From assembly GCA_003996215.1 (NCBI GenBank), contig QJPP01001423.1, positions 62,001-126,000 on the forward strand: a DNA stretch of 64,000 nt, read 5' to 3'. The DNA comes from Jaltomata sinuosa (taxonomy: Eukaryota > Streptophyta > Magnoliopsida > Solanales > Solanaceae). Of the stretch, positions 22,661-32,636 are shown in pieces. How positions within the stretch are numbered: the first letter of the stretch is position 1; each line of letters starts with the position of its first letter. A program made the position numbers and the translations under genes. The notes below the pieces were generated by a model, which saw only the letters and a program-made list of their open reading frames with translations, did not search any database and had not been told where the DNA came from.

Positions 22661-23282
22661 TTTTTTTTTTTTGCCTATTTTACTATTTCTTTTATTAAAA
22701 GTGTATTTAATCATTGTTTTACATTTTAATTGTCATTTCAACTTTTTGTGTTAACAAACTAAAGGGCTATTTTTTAAAATTTCTTAATTATATTAAATGT
22801 GCTATAATTGACTCTTTTATTAACATTTAGAAGAGAAATATTTACATTATGTCAAATTAGTTTATCATTATATTTTATCTTCTTTGTAAGTTATTTTGGT
22901 TTTTTCTTTAATTCTTTGATAAAAATTTAATATATTTTTGATGTTATAATAAATTTATTTTAAAAATAGTTGTTATTTCTTACATTTTCTATTCTTTAAA
23001 TCTGAAAAGAGTGAATTAATTCACATTTTTTTTTTGTGAATAATAATGTTTGGTAGCATATGTAGGCTTAATAATGACTCTTATCATTTTTTTTTATCTC
23101 ACTGTTATAAGTCATTAGGTAAAAAAAATGACTATTTATCCTTTTTTATTATATTACTCATTGCAAATTTATTTTGGATATTAAAAATTAATCAGCAGTA
23201 CCTAGAAGAGAACGTATAAAAGAAAAACTAATATATAACTACCTTTCAATTACCTAGAAAATTATTTATCTTTTGTTTTATT

Positions 23283-23790
23283 TTATTTAATAATTAAAAA
23301 TTATTCTATCATATTTACTGCAACTAATTATATCTTATGAGTTACAAAAAAATCTCCAACTATTTGCATTCTCTACTTAAATAACATGTCTTTTCAATTT
23401 TCTTCTATCTAATTCTTATTATTTAAATCTATAAATAATAATTAACTATTGATTTGTCGAATACTCATTTTTGTTTTCTCTTTATTCTATTAGTATATTT
23501 TTTGATTTTTTTTCATTGATCATGTGTTTAATAATAAAAAAATAAAAATAGAAATCGTAATGTGACAATATGACTACTACTTTGATGAAGATCGTAGATA
23601 TATTCTTCAGAATATTTTTTTGAACAAAAATTCATCAAGAAAAAGAAGAAAGTTCGATGGCGGTGTAAGATTAATCAGAGAGAGATGATTAAATTAGTTT
23701 GGTACAAATTCATTAAGATGAATAGAAAAAATTAATGACAATGAAAGATTCATCAAGAGAAAAAATCATATAGGTTTGAAAAAGTAGAAG

Positions 23791-23849
<59 letters not shown>

Positions 23850-24190
23850 ATACACTTATTTTTTTATTTTTTTTTATATTTTTAATTAATTATTTCTCCA
23901 AATATAAGATTTATATCCTCCAAGAATAAGGTTTTATTACAAAGTTTTACACTTTATGTATCAAGGGCAACATGAGTAGTCTCTAACTGATTAATTATTT
24001 TATTATTGGCATAAATTTATTGATATTTTAATATAATTTTTTACCTTTTAAATATATAATTTATATATTATATAATTGTGGTCTACACTATTGATGTGAC
24101 ATAGTTTTATGGACAATAATACCTTTATTGTAACTTCTCTCTTTCTTTTTTTTCCTTCTCATTCAAGTCAGTCCAATTTTTCTTTTTCCT
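23283..24190 (+). repeat. direct repeat copy 2 inside H2
   Basis: Diverged second copy of 21735-22660, with a long TA microsatellite expansion where copy 1 has a short atatatatatag. Confidence 0.75.
23796..23846. repeat. TA microsatellite
   Basis: About 25 TA units inside direct repeat copy 2. Confidence 0.9.
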
Positions 24191-24652
24191 TTTTCCTTTG
24201 CATAATTTATTTTCGTTTTTCTTAGTATTGTTCCATATATGTTATTTTAAGATGTCAATAAGTGTGTAAATTAATTACTCAATTAACGATTAATATTTAA
24301 GAAAATGAAAGACTTTTCACTTTCTAAAACTCTTATATTAAAAGAAGAATCTACGTCATCGAATTTTATATTTTTTATTATCTTTTTATTTTCTATTATT
24401 TCTTATTCACATTCATATGTACTAAGTTAAATTGGTTGTTCTTTATTTAACTTGAAATATTTCTTATAAATTATTTGTCAAAGAACTTCATATATAAAAT
24501 ATTAAAAAAATCATAATCAAAAAATGTTAGAACCATAAACAAATGGTTGATTAATAGAGATTGATTTTCTTTAATAAAAATTATGAGATTAATATCCAAT
24601 CATATATTGATGTAATTTTAATAATCGTGCGAAGCGCGATCAAGTACACTAA

Positions 24653-25130
24653 TTTCTATTATAAGTGCAAGGAAAGAACATGAGATCTTGGTAACAAAAT
24701 AAAAATTGATTATAAAAATATAAGTCTTAAAGTGTACTTTAATATGTAATTTATTTTTTCTTTCTAATGCTCTATTGGACCAATATGATTTATATTTTTA
24801 TCCAAACTACATTCTGATGAGCTCCTGAATTCTCATCTCCACATTCGCTTTACCCATTGTTGAAAATTGGAAAACAAACAAATATTTAAGCCAATATTTA
24901 CATACCCACACTCGCATTATGATATCATATTTAAACGCTTTGTTTGATTTGCTACGAATAAATAATTAAAAAGCAATAGAAAAATTTCTACAAATAATAT
25001 GAAACAGATGCAACAGAAAGATTTCTCAAGCTTTGCCTCATATAAATCCTCCATTTAGATTGTGAGATATGTATTTATAGTACGGTGTCATCTATACCAT
25101 GAACAAATTAATTTAGCGCCAATAACAAAG
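24653..25130. other. unassigned segment left of the hAT MITE
   Basis: Less repetitive in appearance than its surroundings. It continues at 26021 once the MITE at 25139-26012 is removed. No open frame, but promoter-like motifs occur (tataaatcc near 25050). Possibly a fragment of a gene's upstream region; not provable here. Confidence 0.35.
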
Positions 25131-25138
25131 GGCCAAAT

Positions 25139-26012
25139 CAGTGTTTTAAAAGGTAATTTTGAGGCTCGCTCCGGGGCGAGGCATTGGCAAAACGCCTCGG
25201 GGCTCACCTGTGAGGCTTAAGTCCTGTGAGCTTACGCCCTAAGCGTCCGAGCGTACGCCTCAAACACGCCTAACGCCCAACGCTCGAGGATCGCCTAGCA
25301 GTTCTACCCAATTATGTGTCAAATTTCTTGGTCAACATTGTTGATTCTAATAATTCTTCAATAAATGAATGATGCTTAGTACTCCTCATCTATAGAAATA
25401 AGAAAGTTGAGAAAACTAATTGCTTATTTACTATTTGAGAATGTCGTGAAGGTGAATATCACTTAACATTTCTTTTTAAAACACATGGCCAGATTTTACA
25501 TCTTCACTTGCCATTAATTGGTCTCTTCATGTTTTTGGTTCCTATGTCTCAAAATTATCATATTTTATTGTTTTGTTATTTGAAAGCATTATTTTATTCA
25601 TGAAGGAGTGATATTTTAATTATAATACTAATAGTTTATTAATTATTTCTTTTTTGAGAGGTAAATTGCATAGCATAGTCATATATTCTAAGAAATTGTG
25701 ATTCTTTTATTGTTTGGAGTTAAAATGTTAGAGTTGATTTGAATCTCATAATAGCTTTTATATCATTGCATTATTTCTACTTGTAAAATGATGTTAGAAG
25801 TTTTATTTCTATGAGTTTCTTTGATCATGTTTTAAATTTTTAAAAATTACTAATATATTTTTTTAATAATATTTGAGTTAGTCTACTATTTTACTATATT
25901 ACAAATTAAAAATTAAAAATCCATGGGGTTTACGCCCCAACGCTCCGGGACTTACGCCTCACCCCGTGCTAAATAAAATGTCTCGCCTTATGCCCCGCCT
26001 TTTAAAACACTG
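25139..26012. mobile_element. hAT-type MITE, complete copy
   Basis: An 874-bp element with terminal inverted repeats cagtgttttaaaagg and ccttttaaaacactg. The 8-bp target duplication is ggccaaat (25131-25138) and ggccaaac (26013-26020), which indicates hAT mobilisation. Both ends carry GC-rich gaggcgtacgccc-type subterminal blocks; the middle is AT-rich and non-coding. Confidence 0.8.
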
Positions 26013-26020
26013 GGCCAAAC

Positions 26021-26608
26021 ATCCTAACGTCATGTCCAATGTCTCTACTTAAGCAAATTCATACTTTTCACTACTTGAAATTGCATCATCTCTCAATTCT
26101 CTCCGGTCTCTGCTTTCCTCCAATGCGTTGTCACCAGCTGCACTCTACAGAGATATTATGGTGACATTTTAGAAGGTGTACAACATGGTTTTTTTAAAAA
26201 AGAATATATGGGAGTTCAAACAATGGAAATTTTAAACAATATATAGTGAAAAAAATAGCCTTAATTTTGATGATGGAGAGGAGAAGATATGATTGAAGAT
26301 GACTATTTATAGTACAATAATATGGAATACTAAATGATATTATGAACATGACTATTAATATAATTTAGGAGTTATGATCATCAAAAGTCACAGGAGTAAT
26401 AAAAATAAAAACCATTAAATTTTTATATTAAAGAATATGGATAAATGATGTAGTAATTGACACATTTAATTTTGTACAATAATAAGAAATAAATAAATAG
26501 GATAAATTGTCAAAAAAGGAAGAAGAGAAAATAGATAAATTGAATTCTTGGTCAAAGAAAGGTGTCACATCACTTTTTTTTATGTAGCTTTATATCATAC
26601 TGTATAGA
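26021..26608 (-). mobile_element. Helitron 5'-end fragment (minus) plus unassigned DNA
   Basis: On the minus strand, A|TCTATACAG...aaagtgatgtgacac starts at 26608 and resembles H2's start (gtgatgtgtcac, then a T/C-rich stretch). No matching 3' end was found to the left, so the element is truncated or rearranged. The left part (26021-26200) continues the unassigned segment before 25130. Confidence 0.4.
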
Positions 26609-26614
26609 TTTATA

Positions 26615-27114
26615 CTTTTTCTGTCTCAAAATACTTGTGGTCCTTATTAAAAATATATGTTTAACATATTTGTTTAAAATATTTGTCATTTCAGATTACC
26701 AAGATAAATTAAGTATTCTTTCCGTCTATTTTTACTTATCCATATTTGACTTGGGTACACCCTTTAAGAAATAATAAATGAAAAGGTAATTTTACTGTAT
26801 CACCTCTATTAATTATAAGTCACCTAAATATTGAAAAAATAGACATATAATGATAAATTATTTCTTGTTTTTTCAAATTGGACAAGTAAAGTTGAACAAC
26901 TATTTTTAATATGGTGAACAAGTAAAGATTGATGGAAAAAATAGCTTTTTCCATTTTACCCTTTGTATTAATTACAACATTTAAAAGGGGAGTACATTAT
27001 TGATGGAGTTGACATATTATAAGAGTACACTACTCTTATAATAAATATATTAAGAGAGTAAAATAGTCAAATATAAATAAAAAAAACACCATAAGTATTT
27101 TGAGACAGAGTGGG
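26615..27114. mobile_element. Stowaway-like MITE containing a second MITE
   Basis: Ends ctttttctgtctcaaaatac and gtattttgagacagagtggg pair as inverted repeats, flanked by TA (26613-26614, 27115-27116). About 270 bp once the inner MITE is removed. Confidence 0.75.
26716..26941. mobile_element. inner Stowaway-like MITE
   Basis: Ends ttctttccgtctatttttac and gtaaagattgatggaaaaaa within TA duplications. Same family as the MITE at 30031-30282, which shares ataataaatgaaaa and the central region. Confidence 0.7.
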
Positions 27115-27732
27115 TATACAGGCATAAAAGGGTCTAATTTTATTTCGTTTTTGTGATTATATTTGTTTATTATTCTCAACTAATATACATATCTGTGCGA
27201 TGCGCAGTCAGTTAATAAACGTAATTGTAAATATGAATTTATTGAATAGTTTCGAAATTCAGCTTGTTACATATGATATTATAAAGTTTATATTAGAATG
27301 TTAGCATATTAGCATCGCAACAGGTTATAATAATATATACTGATAAATAAAAAAATAATATATAAAACTTAGTTCATTAACTAAATTTGTTAGCAAAACT
27401 TTTAGCATTAATAAAAATAATAAATATCATCACATAATCCTTATAACCCTCTTATATGCATTTATTTAATATAATATTTTCATTATTTTTTTATTTAGTA
27501 TTTTACCTATAATTTAAATAATGATTTGAATTACTTATATCTGTTTTCAATGTGATATATTGAATTTCAATCTTAGTTATTGACAATACTACATGTTATC
27601 TTCTTGTATGCATTTGTTTACTATAATTTTTTCCTTTTTTTTCCTTTAGTTTTGTACATATAATTCAATGATTTTGGACTATTTATATTTATTTTTAATA
27701 TAATACATTAAATTTTAGTTTTAACTATTGAT

Positions 27733-27735
<3 letters not shown>

Positions 27736-27772
<37 letters not shown>
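27736..27772. repeat. TA microsatellite
   Basis: About 18 TA units. Confidence 0.9.
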
Positions 27773-27776
<4 letters not shown>

Positions 27777-27984
27777 ATATCTATTAAGATTTTATTTATG
27801 TGACTTTATTTGTAGAGTACAATTTTTTGGATCATAACTTAAAAAGTTAAAATATTATTTCTAATTATTTCATATTGAAATGTCTTGTTCGAGCATGTTA
27901 AATCATATTACCTTAAAAAGTAATAGAACTTCAACTATCATATCATTTCTCAATGGAATGCGAAAATAAATAATTTTTTTCTTC

Positions 27985-28042
27985 CCTCCCCCAACCTAGC
28001 TCCCCCCCCCCCCACCTCCACCTCCACCTCCACCCACCCCCC
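27985..28042. repeat. C-rich tract with CCACCT repeats
   Basis: Poly-C followed by several CCACCT units in AT-rich DNA. Confidence 0.85.
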
Positions 28043-29126
28043 TTATAAATACACATTATATCTAACATTACTCATTATTACTTTAATTTACATCATCTTA
28101 ATAGTTAAAGACAAACAAAATCTATAATATAGGCTATATTCACTACATAATATTCCTATATTATTTTCACTATATAATACAATTAATATTTGTATCCGTA
28201 TAGTAAAAGAATATTGTGAAAAAAATAAAAATAAGAGAAAAATAACATAAAAATAAATAAATATAAAGTATCAATTTATGTTATTATTTATGCTATTATT
28301 GGTGCATAATAATCACAAAAAATAAAGTTATTTATTGTCATGATTTAAAATTAACTAATAGCTACTAATTAATCTTTTCATTACTGTAAATATCTATTTG
28401 AGTTCAAATCCTTCTATAATGCTCCAGATAAGTTCTTCCTAAGTTTGTCTTCTGTAGAAAGTGATTCTGTAATACAATGAATTAGTTCAACAATTGAATT
28501 GAAAGAAAATATATAAACATACTCCATCAAAAATTATGATAAAAGATATATACGAATATTAGTAGTAAATATTCAATGATATATTTCAAAAAGTCATTAT
28601 AGTATAGACTCAATAAGTATATTTAGATTAAAAAAATTATCATGCACCTTAACAAAATGAAAGCAAATAGAAAGAAATGATATGGAGATACATGTTAAAT
28701 TATGATGGAGAAAAGAAGAAGTGATAACAATATTACTTGTTAAGTCGAATCATAAATAAGAGATACTAACATCAATTTGAGTTATTGTCACAAAAAAGAT
28801 GAAGATGAATGACATATCCTTCTTGCATATAAAAAAATAAAAATAAAATTAATTTTTTTTTATAAAAATAGATGATAAATGCAGTAAAATATTTCACTAT
28901 ATGGTGTATATATAAGAGAGATTATGAAGCTAGAATTTCATTCAAATTCAAATTCAAATATCTTATCAATTTGTTAGAATAAGATGATTTATTATTCTTC
29001 ATTATCTTGTATTTTTTTCAAATACAATGCATAATTATCTTATTATCTATAAATATGGATTGAAAAATATTTAAAATTAATAAAATTAATTTATATATTT
29101 TTATAGTAAATAATAACAAATAATTA

Positions 29127-29245
29127 TTTTATTATTATTACTTTGAAACATGTTCTAAAATAATTATTTTATTATTATTATTACCACTACCACTACGTAT
29201 ACACTACTACTATTTTTTTAATTATTATTATTATTATTATTATTC

Positions 29246-29289
<44 letters not shown>

Positions 29290-29400
29290 CCACTATTACT
29301 ACGTACTACTACTACTACTAATACTATACTATTATTATTATATTTTATTTTTTATTTTTTATTTAAATTAAATATATTAAAATAGTAAGAGTCCATTTAG
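29127..29400. repeat. ATT array block, copy 1
   Basis: TTATTA runs interspersed with ccactaccactacgtatacac and cgtactactactac, followed by a tail aaatagtaagagt. It matches the block at 29562-29815 at an offset of about 420 bp. Confidence 0.75.
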
Positions 29401-29561
29401 AGGAAGTTTCTGACTCAAAATGTGAATTTAAATATAATATTAATTTATCAAAAGAAGTTTAATTTATTATTTTGTCTTATCCCTTACCCTTTTTTAAATT
29501 AATATATATTTATGTTATAATTTATATATTTGAATTGAGATAAATATTTGAAATCAATGAG

Positions 29562-29693
29562 ATAATAATAATAAATTGATAATAATAATTATTATTATCA
29601 CTACCACTACGTATGCACTACTATTTATTTTTATTATTATTATTATTACTATTTTTATTATACCGCTACTACTACTACTACGTACTACTACTA

Positions 29694-29742
<49 letters not shown>

Positions 29743-29815
29743 GTTATTATGATTATATTTTATTTTATATTTTATATTTAAATTAAATGTATTCAAATAG
29801 TAAGAGTTCATTTAG
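29562..29815. repeat. ATT array block, copy 2
   Basis: Second copy of 29127-29400 with different repeat counts. It shares cactaccactacgtatgcac and the aaatagtaagagttcattta tail. Confidence 0.75.
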
Positions 29816-30030
29816 AACTCTTCAACCATGTGTTACTAATTTTAAGCTAACTGTTTTTTTTTTAAAAAAGCTTAATATTTTCAAATTCAAATATTTGTAA
29901 TTTTTTAATTTTAAAAATGATATTACAATACCATTAAACTTTGTCTTAAAAACTGCCACATGGCTTCTCAGTAGCTTGCCACTTGGCTTCTTCTGGTGCT
30001 TCGTCCTATGCTTTATAATATATATATAGA

Positions 30031-30282
30031 TGTCCATCTTTACTTGTCCATGTTTAAGTTGATACACTCTTTATGAAATAATAAATGAAAATGTAATTTT
30101 ACTATATCATTCTTTGAATATAATAAATTTAGTACTTTGAGAAATACATTGAGAAAATGATTATAATTAATAATAAGGGTAAATTAAGAACTAAGTGGTA
30201 AATTATCTCTTGATTTTCTAAACTGAACAAATAACGAACATCTATTTTTAGTACAGTGGACGAGTAAAGATGGACGGAGGGA
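30031..30282. mobile_element. Stowaway-like MITE next to Helitron H4
   Basis: The right end gtaaagatggacggaggga is before TA (30283-30284). The left tip is reduced to tgtccatctttacttgtcc, directly abutting the Helitron 5' end. Its interior matches the MITE at 26716-26941. Confidence 0.6.
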
Positions 30283-30284
30283 AT

Positions 30285-30870
30285 ACTTCCTCCGATCATT
30301 TTACTTGTCATTTTTACTAAAAATAGATAGTTCAAAATACTCCATCCCTCCACTTTACTTGTCCACTATACTAAAAATAGATGTTCATTTTTACTTGTTC
30401 AATTTATAAAATCAAGATATAATTTATCTTAGTTCCTAATTTACGCTTATTACAACTAAAGTCACAATGCATTTCTCAATGAATTAAATTTATTATATTC
30501 AAAGGGTGATATAGTAAAATTATCATTCTATTTGTTACTCCTTAAATGATTTGCCAAGTAAATACTAGACAAGTAAATTCCTCCGTTTACTTTTACTTAT
30601 CCACTATACTAAAAATAGATGTTCATTTTTACTCCTTTCGTTTCAATTTACTTGGCTCTTATACCAAAAATAGATGTTTTATTTTACTTGTCCATTTAGC
30701 AAATCAAAAGAGTTCCCCCCCCCCCCCCCCCACATATTATGGTATTAAATAACTATTTCCTCTGTTTCTAAATACTTGTCATTCTTACTAAATAGATGGT
30801 TTATACTCTCTCTGGACTACTTTACTTGTCGTCCTTACTAAAAATAGATGGTTCAAAATAGTTGTCATTT
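30285..30870. mobile_element. cluster of overlapping Stowaway-like MITE ends
   Basis: At least five copies of a tacttgtccactatactaaaaatagatg-like end follow one another (near 30300, 30350, 30590, 30640 and 30820), mostly in the same orientation. This suggests serial insertions of one MITE family with truncation. A 17-bp poly-C tract lies at 30715-30731. Individual boundaries are not resolved. Confidence 0.5.
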
Positions 30871-30945
30871 TAAAAAATAAGGTATAATTAGTTGTTTACT
30901 TTCATCTCTATCCTTAGTCGTAAATATGGAGAGATATTAATATAG

Positions 30946-31291
30946 TGAAAAGAGGCAATCAATAATGAGATTGAATCAATCTTGAACAACCATACTTGAA
31001 AATTGATTAATCTTCCTCCTGAAAATAAACTCTTAGGTTCGAAATGAATCTTTAAAAGAAAAATAAAAGCTGATGAAACTATTGACAAATATAAGGCTAG
31101 ACTTATTGTTAAAGGTTATAGACAAAATGAAGTTGTTGATCATTTTGACACATACTCGCCGATAATAAGAATAACATCCATTCGGGTGTTAGTAGCATTG
31201 ACGACACTATATGGTCTTGAAATCCATCAAATGGATGTGAAGATAGCTTTCTTAAATGGAGAATTGGAGGAAGAAATTTACATGGAATAAC
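30946..31291 (+). pseudogene. Ty1/copia reverse transcriptase fragment
   Basis: One continuous frame reads as the N-terminal part of copia RT: KEAINNEIESILNNHT, then DKYKARLIVKGYRQ, FDTYSPIIRITSIRVL and IHQMDVKIAFLNGELEEEIYME. The motifs DVKTAFLNG-type and YKARLVAKG-type are diagnostic. Three in-frame TGA codons sit where tryptophan is expected (for example 30946-30948), each a single G-to-A change. The fragment is cut at its 3' end by the LTR of element C at 31292. The catalytic YVDD block is not present. Similarity is to the Tork-like copia group, tentatively. Confidence 0.85.
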
Positions 31292-32636
31292 TGTAACAAC
31301 CCTTATAGTGATTTTTGAATTTTCTTGTATTTTGACTGTTTTACCTCTCTCCGTAGTTGTATATTGGTATTTGTGATCTGCGAGAGTGGGTGGCATGGTC
31401 CCCAAGGTGTTTGGTTGATCTTTAAGAGATTTTTCCATTTTGAAAGGCTTTGAGGTGGATAGAGTTGACTTTGGTCAATATTTGAAGTTTGGAACGCCGT
31501 ATGATAATTTCATCAGTTTCATTAGCTCCGAAATATCACTTTTAGGCTGGTAGCACTTTTGGGTCAGTCCCGAGGCTTTCAGATACATTTTGGATAGTTG
31601 GTTAGAAGTTGAAAATTTTGGACTAGTATTGACTTTGGTTAACATTCTTTGAAAATAACCTCTGCTGGTGAATCCGATGATTTCATCAGGTCCAGAATGT
31701 ATTTTTATGGTCAATTAGCACTATTGATTTATGTTCATAGGGTTCTGGATGAGTTTCGGTGTCAAAAGTAAGTTTTTGAAATTATTGAGTTTTGCTGATA
31801 TCAGGTATAAGCTCGCGCCCTTATAGAGCGATTGCTCTGAAGAGGGCTTCCTTGATCAGCGGGACAACGCTGATGGGCGTGGCCTCCTCGAGCGCGATCG
31901 CGTCGGCCTAACGCGATAGCACTGAAGACCTTGGACGTGGCCGCCTCGAGCGCGATCGCGTCGGCATAGCGCGATAGCGCTGAAGACCTTGGACGTGGCC
32001 GCCTTGAGCGCAATAGCAGCGATGGCACTAGGCGCCGCCTAGTGCGATCACGCTACTTTAGAGCGATAGCGCTCAACGTGCTACAATGACTTGTATCAGA
32101 TTTTTTTTCCTTCCATTTTGGTCACTTCTTTCTTTCATTGTTGGATCTATAGAGTTTCATTTTAGGTGATTTTTGATGTGTTTTCTTCGTCTTGGAAGGG
32201 GGTAAGTTTCTAAATCTTCGAATTTTGATTTCTTCGCTATTTTTCTCAAATTTTAGATTAATTCTAGATTAAGGATTTGAAATTAAAAGTCTTATCTTGC
32301 CCCATTTTCAACCAAACTTCACCTTTGTGATCCTTAATCATTGGGTAAGCTTTCTATAATAGTTTTACACTTTCTCCAATGATTATTTTATGATTTTACC
32401 TTCAAATCTTGATTTTTTAACTTGAAAATTTGGCGTTTTCCTGGTAAAATTAAAGTATGTTAAATTATTGATTTTAAGCTCAATTCTTACCTCATTTTTA
32501 ATGAAATTTTATATTTGAACTCCTTATACTTTGAGTAAACTGAATTTCTAATAAATTTTTGGTTTTACCCTTTTGGGCTCAAGATTGACTTTTGAGTTGA
32601 CTTTTTGAACCCGATTTAGAACTTTAGCAATATGAG
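31292..32636 (+). repeat. 5' LTR of element C, first part
   Basis: Begins TGTAACAACCC at 31292. The first 500 bp match 63494-64000. Cut at 32636 by the Tat composite and continued at 52460. Confidence 0.85.
31806..32095. repeat. GC-rich GCGATCGC/GCGATAGC minisatellite in LTR C
   Basis: About 290 bp built of imperfect units of roughly 60 bp containing gcgatagcrctgaagacctt and ggacgtggccgcctcgagcg. It is strikingly GC- and CpG-rich in an AT-rich region. A 75-codon minus-strand frame here is repeat translation (R/A/S-rich) and not called. Confidence 0.8.

Larger units (their letters stand above)
21613..24652 (+). mobile_element. non-autonomous Helitron H2
   Basis: Starts TCTATATATATATAAATG after A (21612) and ends with hairpin cgtgc-gaa-gcgcg, then agtacaCTAA before T (24653). 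This is the A|TC...CTRR|T layout of Helitrons. Length is 3040 bp, with no coding capacity seen. The interior carries a direct duplication of about 0.9 kb (21735-22660 and 23283-24190) with ttcatcaagatgaagaa-type motifs, so it could be two related Helitrons fused or an internal duplication. Confidence 0.7.
27180..30030 (-). mobile_element. non-autonomous Helitron H4
   Basis: On the minus strand the element begins A|TCTATATATATATTATAAAG at 30030. It ends with hairpin CTGCGC-ATC-GCACAG (27193-27207), then atatgtatattag and T at 27179, with a TTAG variant of the CTRR end. Length is 2851 bp, matching H1 and H2. The interior holds TA and ATT microsatellites, a C-rich tract and no coding sequence. 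A 260-base frame over the ATT array (29554-29811) is an artefact of the repeat. Confidence 0.6.

Noticed and set aside
29554..29811. 85-codon Asn/Ile-rich minus-strand frame
   Set aside because: Translation of an ATT microsatellite.
31801..32028. 75-codon Arg/Ala-rich minus-strand frame
   Set aside because: Lies wholly in the GCGATCGC minisatellite of LTR C; open only because the repeat is GC-rich.
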